Source: CAWCKS01 sp963763485
GTDB lineage: Bacteria > Pseudomonadota > Alphaproteobacteria > Rhizobiales > Xanthobacteraceae
NCBI GenBank assembly: GCA_963763485.1
Contig: CAVXOW010000004.1
Coordinates: 186,001 to 250,000 of the forward strand
Direction: 5' to 3'
Length of the DNA: 64,000 bases
In this document: positions 25,085 through 32,449 of the stretch, piece after piece
Layout: each line of letters opens with the position of its first letter
Numbering within the stretch: position 1 is the first letter of the stretch
Notes under the pieces: model-generated
What the model was told of the DNA's origin: nothing
Databases searched by the model: none
Seen by the model: only the letters and a program-made list of their open reading frames with translations
Translations under genes and position numbers: made by a program

Positions 25085-26993
25085 TCACAGGCCCGTTGCT
25101 GCCTCGGGGTCGCCATTCTGGATGCGGTACTGTAGCAGCACCGCGCCGCCCTGCAGCGTCCTGGTGTTCTCCAGGGTCATCGCCTTGACCGGCGCGCGCT
25201 GACCGGCCTCCGCCTCGGTGGAATCGAAAACAGCAGGCGCCCCCTTCGCGCCGTCAACAGCCGGGCAGATGATCAGGTTGAATTCGTCGACCAGTCCGGC
25301 GCGCAGGAACGCGCCGTTGGCTCCGCCGCCGCCTTCCAGCAGCAGGCGCTTGACCCCGAGTTCGTGGTTGAGGATTTCCAGCACGAGAGCAAGGTCAAGC
25401 TGCGATTTCCCGGCGAAGACATACGACACCCGCTCGCGGCGAAGGCCCGCCAGATGCAAGTCCGACACCTGCTCGGACAGGACGACAACGATCGGGTCAC
25501 CGCCAATATCGGAACGGCCCATGGCCTGCACCCGGTTCGGTTGACACCACTTAAGCTAATCCGGCCTGCCTTCGAACTCACAGGGCTAGATATCCGATGG
25601 TCGAGTGCCGGCGTTGGGTTGTAGAAACGCTCGATGTAATCGAACACATCAGCTTTGGCTCGTCGCGTGTTCGGTACACCTTGCGTGCAGTCGTTCGGTT
25701 TGAGCGACGAGAAGAAGCTCTCCATCGCCGCATTGTCCCAGACGTTGCCTGAGCGGCTCATCGAACAAACGACGCGTTGTCGGCATCAATCGTTGGAACT
25801 GTTCGCTGGTGTATTGGCTGCGCGATCGGAATGATGCAACAGCGCGTTAGGTTTGCCGCGGCGCCAGATCGCATAACAGGGCATGGGAGAGTGCGCGGTA
25901 TGCGCATTATCGACAGCGACAACGCGGCGAGAGAACAGATAGATGACGGCTGCGACATAGAGCAGCTTGCTGTGAGACATAGGTGAAGTGGCAATAATTT
26001 GAGGTTGGGCGCGCGGCTTAGGAGCGTAGAGCACATTGGCAGAGACGGCGGTGCTGCCACTAGCTAGATCAGGAGGCAGGCGCGCGTAGCGGGAGTGCCT
26101 GAGCGCTTGCAGTGCATCAATAGCTAGATTAGATGCAGTCACAAGAGACTCTTCAGCAAGAAGATAGCGCTAGATCACGCCTGGCTATATAGGTGAGGTA
26201 GCTAGCTAGGAAGCTGGCAAGAACATTAGAATAGATCTCTGTGTTGCGGCTGCGCTCACTGAGTGGGAGTGTCAGCCAGGGTAGAACACACCTCGAGAGA
26301 CACGGAGCGTCTCGCACAACCACTACACCAGCGAATCACAAGGTGCTTCGCGATGAAGGCGAACTTCACATCAACTATTTCGCGAAGTAGGCGCTGGCTT
26401 TTTTTAGGATGTGACGTTAGGTCTTCAGCTTGGCAACCTCACGCTTGAGCCGCGCGATCTCTTGTGACTCAGGCTTCATCTGGCTATGACAGGGGAATGT
26501 CTGCTGTGGATCGTGCGCGAGCTTCTTCACTCAGTCACGCAGTTGCGTCGGATGAACAACAAGGTCTGCTGTAGCCTTCGCATCAGAGACGACGCGCTAT
26601 TTGATTAGATGAAATGTTTCAAGTTTGAACTCTTGTGTGTAATGATGTCTCTGTATAATATATCTTATGCTATATTAAATAATTTAACTAGGTGTATGCG
26701 GTACAGGGTGCAGGACCACGCGATCTTGCCCTGGGCATCGAGCACGACGCCATAAGCGGCTGCATCGCGACGCGCGAACCACGCTTCTCGCGGAAACTTC
26801 TCTGTCGTTGCGGGGTACGGCTTGCCCTGGCGAACTCCGCACCCGTGACGCGGCCAACGAGCCACGCGTCGCCCTTGAGTTCATCGTGCACTTTCTCGAA
26901 CAGTCCGCCGGCAGCGCCCTGCGGACGCCAGCGGCTGGGAAGCGTCCGGCCGTCGACGCTGGCGGCCATGAGACAGATGACGTGGGGTTTCAT
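25085..26993 (-). pseudogene. RibD C-terminal/dihydrofolate reductase-family gene split by an IS3 element
   Basis: N-terminal part at 26993-26715: MKPHVICLMAASVDGRTLPS, then HDELKGDAWLVGRVTGAEFA, a one-base frameshift, and GKPYPATTEKFPREAWFARR with YGVVLDAQGKIAW. C-terminal part from about 25523 to 25085: GRSDIGGDPIVVVLSEQVSD, LHLAGLRRERVSYVFAGKSQ, LLLEGGGGANGAFLRAGLVD and EFNLIICPAVDG. The two halves abut exactly once the IS is removed (...GKIAW + GRSDIGG...). The family reduces pyrimidine or pteridine-like substrates with NADPH; the GGGGANG motif is intact. Inactive because of insertion and frameshift. Confidence 0.85.
25525..26714 (-). mobile_element. decayed IS3-family insertion (about 1.19 kb) inside the RibD-like gene
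   Basis: Ends carry matching inverted termini: cctgcaccc at 25525-25533 and gggtgcagg at 26706-26714, with further similarity inward (gttgacacc versus gcatacacc). Minus-strand relics of OrfA (VHPTQLRD, KPESQEIARLKREVAKLKT) lie at about 26400-26640. Relics of OrfB lie at about 25540-26100 (VAAVIYLFSRRVV, then SGNVWDNAAMESFFSSLKPN). Many stops and indels and a local AT-rich stretch (26560-26690) show old decay. Confidence 0.8.
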
Positions 26994-27160
26994 ACGGACT
27001 CTCGCTGATTTTTGAAACGACCGCGGGCGTTGTCGTGGCTGTATGCCCTCGCCGCGGGGCTGAGCCTTCAACGGGCCTCAGCGCATCTGGTTCGGCGGCA
27101 CCGGCTTTCCGAGCGCGTCGCGGTCGACTTCGGTGCTCACCTCCTTGAGAAGGCTCACGC

Positions 27161-27739
27161 TTATTTGGCTTTCTTGGCTTTCTTGGCTTTCTTGGCTTTC
27201 TTGGCTTTCTTGGCTTTCTTGGCTTTCTTGGCTTTCTTGGCTTTCTTGGCTTTCTTGGCTTTCTTGGCTTTCTTGGCTTTCTTCCGGCCTTTTTGGCTTT
27301 CCTGATCTTCGCTCCCTTAACTGTCGACACGGTTGGTTCGGAGGCAGGGGCTACGACTTCGGGCGGCGATGACTGCTTGACTGGAATGAACCATACCGCC
27401 TTTTGTTTTTTGAGCTTGAACGTGGCGCGAAGAACTCCTGGTGAGTCGAAATGTTAGGCCCTGCAAGGCAATTATACCCCGCGAACGAAGTTTGTCTTGA
27501 AATTCAAAATTGATGTTGGTGGTGAACAGCTCCTGCCCCTTGAAATCAAAAACTAAGCTTCCAACCAGCTTGTCCGTTTCCGCCTCCTCGCGTTCGAGAA
27601 CTACAACGATGTTCAACAGAGGATGGACTGCAGGAAAGTTGGGCGCGGAAAGCTCATCAATAACGTTCAGCAGGCTCACCCGATTGGTCTTTGAATTGAC
27701 GATGACGCTGTCGGCTATCGCAAAGAGTGAAATTCTCAT
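27161..27739 (-). pseudogene. DUF6941-like protein with lysine-rich (Ala-Lys-Lys)n tail, frameshifted
   Basis: ATG 27739 opens MRISLFAIADSVIVNSKTNR, then VSLLNVIDELSAPNFPAVHP and LVGSLVFDFKGQELFTTNIN, a beta-rich domain like the DUF6941 protein at 9168. Near 27430 the frame shifts by one and continues DSPGVLRATFKLKKQKAVWF, then VKGAKIRKAKKAG. The 13-copy 9-bp array then encodes either Arg-Lys-Pro repeats (continuous frame) or, after one more shift, Ala-Lys-Lys repeats ending at TAA 27161-27163. Ala-Lys-Lys is the more likely original, giving a histone H1-like, nucleic-acid-binding tail. The start overlaps the upstream frame's stop by four bases. Confidence 0.55.
27165..27281 (+). repeat. 13 perfect tandem copies of a 9-bp unit (ttggctttc)
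   Basis: 117 bases of uninterrupted repeats; a degenerate unit (ttccggccttttt) follows. On the minus strand the unit is gaaagccaa. The length is a multiple of three, so copy-number change preserves frame. Confidence 0.97.
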
Positions 27740-27954
27740 GTTTTGACTAGCTCTGTGATCCCAACCTTTGGCGGGACTTTCAGATCGAGGAATTTTGTCG
27801 GTGTGTAGCTCTCCAGGAGACTCCTGCAGATTCCTCTTAGCCAAGGATGATGCGGAGCCTTGAGTTTTTCTGCCTTGCTCAGGATCCTGACTATCGGACT
27901 GCATGGATAGCGCAACTTGAGAACATCACGGTTTCCGGGACAGTTTGGCGGCAA
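27736..27954 (-). CDS. uncertain frame coupled to the DUF6941-like gene
   Basis: The frame ends with TGA 27736-27738 inside the ATGA overlap with the next start, the same arrangement as HTH/DUF6941 at 9716-9719. The product (MPPNCPGNRDVLKLRYPCSP to KVPPKVGITELVKT) has no recognised domain and may be mis-framed: the neighbouring frame has a more protein-like hydrophilic composition. It may be the relic of an HTH or partner gene. Confidence 0.3.
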   Translation of the reverse strand: MPPNCPGNRDVLKLRYPCSPIVRILSKAEKLKAPHHPWLRGICRSLLESYTPTKFLDLKVPPKVGITELVKT

Positions 27955-27976
27955 ATGGCGAAGTTAGATTCTAGGT

Positions 27977-29130
27977 CTAATTACGCTGCGAGTTTCTCCC
28001 CTCGATTTTCTGCCTAGCATAGATCTCGTCAAGGCGTACTGCCGTCGAACATCGAGTCTCGTCGGCTGGTGTTATAGTTAAAAGATGCAGCATTCGAAAA
28101 CGGCTGAATGCTTCGCTGCTGATCTCAAAGGCGCTCAGGAACACGCATTCATATTTGAACGACCGCCAAAGACGCTCGATGAAGACATTGTCCATAAAGC
28201 GGCCACGACAGTCAAAAGAGATACGAATGACAGCCTCTCTCAATGTGTTTGTGAGCAGGCAAAGCTGGATGAACTGCAGAGCCATGATCAGCATTGAAGA
28301 TATCGGGCTTGCTGTATCAAGGCGAAGGCTTCCTGCAGTGCTGCAACACAGAAGTCGGCCTCCATCGAGTTCGACAACTGCCAAGCCACGAGCTTGCGAC
28401 TGGCCCAGCCCATGATGGCCACGAGATCGAGGAAGCGCGAGCCGCATCGAGAAGTAGGTGACGTCGGCACGACAAACGTGGCTAGGTTCACCGTCGATCG
28501 TCAAATACACGAAGCAGTTACGGATGGATCTTGTGTGAGCGGGTGCGGCTCAAAAGCCTTAGGATGCTGATAGATCGGCGCAATGATCGAACCTGATCAT
28601 CAACCGTCGCACACGATGGCGACCAATGCACCAGCAGTTGCGCAACAGATGTCGCGCCATCAGCCGCGCGTCATACGAATGGCGTCTACAGGAACTGATA
28701 ATGAATCAGACGCATCAGATCTGATGCGTCTGATTCATTCTACGCCGTGTGGCGCACGATAGATACGACGAGCAGCTGATCGACGCCAACCTCGCATTGG
28801 CGCACAATCGTTCGAGCGGTGGATGATAAGGATCGATCATTGCCTTGCGCCGATCTAGGCTCAGCGATCGAAGACCTTGAGCCAAAAAATCCCACTCGAC
28901 GACAAGATGACCGATCTTGACGTGATTGCTTGGTGACATCGACAATCGAGGTTGGCTTGAACCTAACCACGTTTGTCGTCGAATACCTTGACCAACATCT
29001 CGATGCGCCTCGCGCTTCCTCTTCCATGATCTGGCTGGGGTGCAAGGCCTGCTTGCGTCGCGAACACTGCGAGCCGTCTGATGGCCCTTGATCGCCTGGA
29101 GGGCAACCATGGCCTTGAACTATGCCGTAA
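27977..29130 (-). mobile_element. decayed IS3-family element (OrfA and OrfB relics)
   Basis: Reading on the minus strand: OrfA pieces at about 29110-28860 (MVALQAIKGHQT, KIGHLVVEWDFLAQG); OrfB start KAMIDPYHPPLERLCANARL near 28850; LMARHLLRNCWCIGRHRVRR near 28650; ADVTYFSMRLALP and LVAIMGWASRKLVAWQLSNS near 28440-28330; and the DDE end RFMDNVFIERLWRSFKYECV at about 28150. Each piece is in a different frame and stops are frequent, so it is long dead. Terminal repeats were not identified. Confidence 0.8.
28700..28739. repeat. 40-bp perfect palindrome
   Basis: Arms aatgaatcagacgcatcaga (28700-28719) and its exact reverse complement (28720-28739), no spacer. Read on the minus strand, the first arm met (28739-28720) is out of place and the second (28719-28700) encodes the expected conserved OrfB residues LMRLIHYQF. 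It therefore arose as an inverted 20-base duplication within the IS3 relic. Confidence 0.95.
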
Positions 29131-29145
29131 ACCGTCTGCGTATCT

Positions 29146-29427
29146 TCATAGTGGATCATCCTCTGCAGTATGCAAATCCGAGCTTTGCCGTATGTTCACC
29201 AACAGGGACCACATCGAAACATACGGCCACACCAAATCGGCCAAGTTCTGAGGCCGTCTATTTACTGATTTTTCCAGCGCTCGAAATAGCTTTTGGCCCG
29301 CATATTTCTCTGCAATGGCGCGCGTCGCAACATCCTCACGTAGCTTGCGAGTTAAAAAAGATGCCGTATTCGAAACGGCGAAAATCTTTTCTGCTGATTC
29401 GATGGTGATCTTCAGTACATCAGTCAT
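29146..29427 (-). CDS. hypothetical protein, 93 aa, possible partner of the NlpC/P60-like gene
   Basis: ATG 29427 overlaps the preceding stop by four bases (ATGA). The product begins MTDVLKITIESAEKIFAVSN then TASFLTRKLREDVATRAIAE and KYAGQKLFRALEKSVNRRPQ, mostly helical, cytosolic, no signal peptide. Tight coupling to a papain/NlpC-like gene suggests an effector-immunity or enzyme-inhibitor pair, but no family was recognised. The last residues adjoin IS3-relic sequence, so the C-terminus may be truncated. Confidence 0.5.
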   Translation of the reverse strand: MTDVLKITIESAEKIFAVSNTASFLTRKLREDVATRAIAEKYAGQKLFRALEKSVNRRPQNLADLVWPYVSMWSLLVNIRQSSDLHTAEDDPL

Positions 29428-29901
29428 TGAACTATCCGAAAGTACTTGATGAGCATGTCCGCATAAGGGCACTCAAAAGGGGTATGAATGACTTCATGCA
29501 AATTCGCCCACTTGCTCAGGATCTTGGGTTGCTTCAGCGGTGCTGGACCTTCGACTACTATTCCAGAATGCTCGACAATCTCATCTTTTAAGTAGATCGC
29601 GATATCGCCTGGGAGCACGTCTTTATACGCAATCTCTTCATAGTCATCTTCTTCCAAGATGAACTTTTATTTGCGGGCCTCCATCAATCCACGTTCTCCG
29701 CGCTCCAAAAGTGAGCCCGTGGCAGTTAAATGTTGCACATGGGCCAACATTGCGATGGATCGCGCTCTTAAACTCCCTCTTGTAGTCGGCGACAGCTCTC
29801 AGCAAGCCTGGGGCGGCGGCTGCCCGATCCAACCGATTTATGATTGGCGTCTTACGCCTAGTACCGAGTTGCAACTCAGATGTAGGAACAATGAGGGCCA
29901 T
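29424..29901 (-). pseudogene. NlpC/P60- or CHAP-like cysteine amidase-fold protein, one frameshift
   Basis: ATG 29901 (MALIVPTSELQLGTRRKTPI) leads to FNCHGLTFGARRTWIDGGPQ, where the Cys of NCHG is the likely nucleophile. A one-base shift near 29655 joins LEEDDYEEIAYKDVLPGDIA and IYLKDEIVEHSGIVVEGPAP, with the catalytic His in EHSGIVV, ending HTPFECPYADMLIKYFRIVQ. The Cys...His spacing and LPGDI turn fit NlpC/P60-type peptidases or amidases. It lacks a signal peptide, so it acts in the cytosol, is delivered by another system, or is a phage endolysin relative. Coupled to the 93-aa gene. Confidence 0.55.
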
Positions 29902-29984
29902 GTAACCGATGCGCTAATTCTAATTGGCCCACAACCTAGCCGTTTCGTCGAGAATTTGCCAGGGTATTCCCTCGGTTTGCCCCC

Positions 29985-31281
29985 TCACATCCACCCCAGC
30001 CTCGAATACTCGATCCGCCGGTTGAAGTTCGGGACGCGCGCAGGCTCCTCATAGGCGATCGCCATCAGCCCGAACGCGTCGGCCGCATGTGACGACCAGT
30101 CGTGCTCCGGTCCGAGCCCGATATTACGCTGGTCGTCGCGGCGCTCGTGGTAGTAGCCGAGCGCGTCGCGGCCCGCTTCGGTGGTCGCCTCGTTGAACCA
30201 GCAGCGTGGCAGGATCCGCCGCACCGCCTCGATCCGCATCGCGGCTGCGCCCCTGCCCTGGTTACCAACAACCTCGACGGCGAAGCCGGCGTCGCGCAGA
30301 TGATCGGCATAACGCTTGCCGGTGATGCTGTTCTCGTTGATGCCGTCATGCGGCAGCACGCACAGCGCGTCGCGATAGCCGCGCGAGCGCAGCTCGCTCG
30401 TATAGTGCGCGAGCACCTGGCCGACGCCCTCGATGTAGTCGAGCACGCGGATTTCCTGGCCGACCCACTGCACGATCCAGATCGCCATCGCATCGGCTGA
30501 CGCGCCGGAGCCGCCGAGATCGAAGAATGCGCGCAGCGGCAGCAACGGATCGGCCGCAACCTTGCCGATGCGCCCCTCGCGCCCTCGCCTCGGCGAGCCC
30601 CTTGGCGAAATAGGCGCCGTCGAACGCGCGCGCGTAATCACCCTCCCAGATGTGAGCGTAGCGCTCCGGATAGAGTTTCAGGTCGAGCCGGCGCTCGGCC
30701 TCCAGCTCCTGCGGAAACCACGGATTGTGCGCGCCAGTTGGCCTCGACGACGACAGAGCCCTCCGGCTTCTTCTGGCGCAGGAATTCGTCGATCGCATCG
30801 GTCTTGCGGCGCGGATTCCAGCTCGCCCAGATTTCCGAACCTTCGGCGCGGATGGTCGGACGCAGCAGGGTCAGCGAGCGCTGGCTGAGACTCTGGGCCT
30901 CCTCGATCCAGGCCATCTTGAAGCCCTCGAGCGACTTGATCGATTCCGCGGTGTGGTCCTGCATGCCCTGGAAGATGATCAAGCCGTTGCCAGGCGTGAT
31001 GATCTTTTCCTCGTAGAATCTTGAACGTCACTGCCGACGCCGAGCGCGGCGATCTTCTGCTCGATCTGCCGTTTCGACGATTGCGCCAGCGTCTTCTGCA
31101 CCTCGCGAATGCAGACCGCTCGCAACCCCGATTCTTTCACGCAGCGTGCGACGAGACGCTCACCGAAAAAATGGCTCTTGCCCGAGCCGCGCCCGCCGAA
31201 TGCGCCCTTGTAGCGTGCCGACCGCAGCAGCGGGCGAAACACCCGCGCGACCTGGGGCCTCAACTGCTCATCGCGTTGCAA
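29985..31281 (-). pseudogene. phage terminase large subunit, about three frameshifts
   Basis: TerL is the ATP-driven DNA packaging motor and nuclease. ATG 31281 (MQRDEQLRPQVARVFRPLLR); Walker A GGRGSGKSHFF at about residues 29-39; Walker B in FKMAWIEEAQSLSQRSL in a second frame; WASWNPRRKTDAIDEFL with the coupling motif; the nuclease domain in a third and fourth frame (FFDLGGSGASADAMAIWIVQ, GYRDALCVLPHDG, EHDWSSHAADAFGLMAIAYE). Joined length of about 430 aa is typical of Terminase_3/6 proteins. Frame changes lie near 31020, 30700 and 30580. Motor and nuclease residues remain readable, but the gene is broken. Confidence 0.85.
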
Positions 31282-31630
31282 CTGAAGCTTCCTCGCGATC
31301 CGCGTCGGCCAGGCGAGACCGGTCGGCCGATGCGCTCAACTGGGTCGCCGAACGCGCCTCAAGAGCGACCACGGGAATATCGCCCAGCGGTGTCGGATCG
31401 ACGATGTCGTTGACAATCTCGGTGATCCTGACGGCGACCGGACTGCCGTCGTCGCTGGCCAGCATCTGCGTTGGCCTGCCCCAGCCGCGGTCCAGCAGCG
31501 AGTTGACCGCGGCAATGCGCGCCGTGTCCGACGCCGTGTTGCTGCGCATGATGCCGACCAGAACCGCGATCGCCGTTCGCGTGTGGGTGCGGGCAAGCAG
31601 CCTGAGTTCCGTCTTCTTTGTGATCATCAC
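31268..31630 (-). CDS. phage terminase small subunit-like protein
   Basis: ATG 31630 or 31627 (MITKKTELRLLARTHTRTAI). Helical N-terminal part with the HEAT-like phrase RTHTRTAIAVLVGIMRSNTA then RIAAVNSLLDRGWGRPTQML, which I associate with small terminase or terminase-preceding proteins in Bradyrhizobium prophages. 120 aa. Its stop lies 14 bases inside the TerL start, a normal TerS-TerL overlap. It would recognise phage DNA for packaging. Intact frame, unlike TerL. Confidence 0.6.
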   Translation of the reverse strand: MMITKKTELRLLARTHTRTAIAVLVGIMRSNTASDTARIAAVNSLLDRGWGRPTQMLASDDGSPVAVRITEIVNDIVDPTPLGDIPVVALEARSATQLSASADRSRLADADREEASVATR

Positions 31631-31643
31631 GTCCCCAAAACGA

Positions 31644-31752
31644 AAAACCCGCCGCGGCTGCCTGAGCCGGGCGGGTGAATATCCTATTCTCCGATGATAA
31701 CCCTATAGCACTGATTTGCCGGACCAGCAAAGCGATTTTTCACTACACGCAA
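31644..31752 (+). repeat. direct repeat copy B with dispersed palindrome at 31715-31731
   Basis: About 80% identical to 16424-16531 in the same orientation, 15.2 kb apart. It begins with a GC-rich hairpin (aaaacccgccgcggc, gccgggcgggt) just upstream of TerS and ends after tttgccggaccagcaaa and acgcaa. It could be one boundary of a rearranged block. Confidence 0.7.
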
Positions 31753-32047
31753 TAGGGCGGCGGGTTAGACGGCGTCCCGTTGTTGGTGTCTCGCCGAAGC
31801 CTATTCATCATGGAGAGCCGGAGCTGCGAGGAGAAGGAAACTGAACAGGACCAATTGCGTTGGTCGAAGGCTATCCAACTCTATGCGAGCACCACATGGG
31901 TTTCCTTCAACTGTTCTGGTATCGACGCGCAATCCGAGAGCTGTACCGCCAACACGAAGTCGAGACCGAAGAACGCGCCAGCGCTGCGCCATACTTTTAA
32001 TTTTGATTTTGATTTGAAGCTGCGCAACAAACCAACGGATGGCGCAC
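31753..32047. other. 295 bases without a recognised gene
   Basis: No supported frame on either strand. A short AT-rich run (ttttgattttgatttg near 32000) is the only notable feature. It separates the phage region from the sensor-regulator pair. Confidence 0.5.
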
Positions 32048-32449
32048 TCAGTACTCGCTCGGCTGACTGCGACTGCACGGCTCGAGCGCCGTACGAAGCG
32101 CTGTTTCCAGATTGCCTTGCCGAAACGGCTTTTGAAGTATCGGCGTTCCTTCAAATCGGGCCAGCAAGCTTGCCGCGCCGTATCCGGTCGCGAAGACAAA
32201 CGGGATTCCTCGCTCCTTGAGGCAGTCCGCAACGTCAAACGACTGATGTCCATTCAGGTTCACGTCGAGAACCGCCACGTCAAACGACAGCGTGCGAACT
32301 TTCGTCAGAGCCTCCTCCCGGCGCGACGCCCGATCGACAATTTCACAGCCAGTTTCTGTGAGGCTATCTTCGAGCAGCATCATGACAAGTGACTTATCCT
32401 CGATCAGCAGGACGCGAACGCCCGAGAGCACATCGCCGTGCATTTTCAC
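32048..32449 (-). CDS. single-domain response regulator
   Basis: A 133-aa CheY-like receiver. Acidic residues in VLLIEDKSLVMMLLED, the phospho-acceptor Asp in FDVAVLDVNLNG, Thr in FVFATGYG and Lys in ILQKPF are all present, so it should be phosphorylatable. It has no output domain. The start ATG 32449 overlaps the stop of the hybrid kinase by four bases (ATGA), so the two are translationally coupled and the kinase is the obvious phosphodonor. Single-receiver proteins after HWE kinases are common in Rhizobiales, including general-stress and light-response pathways. Confidence 0.85.
   Translation of the reverse strand: MKMHGDVLSGVRVLLIEDKSLVMMLLEDSLTETGCEIVDRASRREEALTKVRTLSFDVAVLDVNLNGHQSFDVADCLKERGIPFVFATGYGAASLLARFEGTPILQKPFRQGNLETALRTALEPCSRSQPSEY

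Larger units (their letters stand above)
589..31752 (-). mobile_element. decayed, dismembered prophage structural region
   Basis: Minus-strand remnants in the order TerS, TerL, portal, small gene, 105-aa head gene, SU10-type capsid, three small structural genes, adaptor, tail fibre keep the canonical late-gene order of a tailed phage, but are separated by two blocks of unrelated genes (about 14.4-29.98 kb and 6.4-12.0 kb). Nearly every large phage gene carries single-base frameshifts. No integrase, repressor, lysis cassette or attachment site was recognised. The outer limits are inferred from the tail-fibre stop and from the repeat just upstream of TerS. The whole is a defective relic, not an inducible phage. 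Confidence 0.75.

Noticed and set aside
27165..27281. CRISPR-like array
   Set aside because: The units are 9 bp, contiguous, and have no spacers; it is a coding minisatellite.
27133..27372. Leu-Ser-Trp repeat protein on the plus strand of the 9-bp array
   Set aside because: It is the antisense reading of the lysine-rich repeat; no start context and no continuation outside the array.
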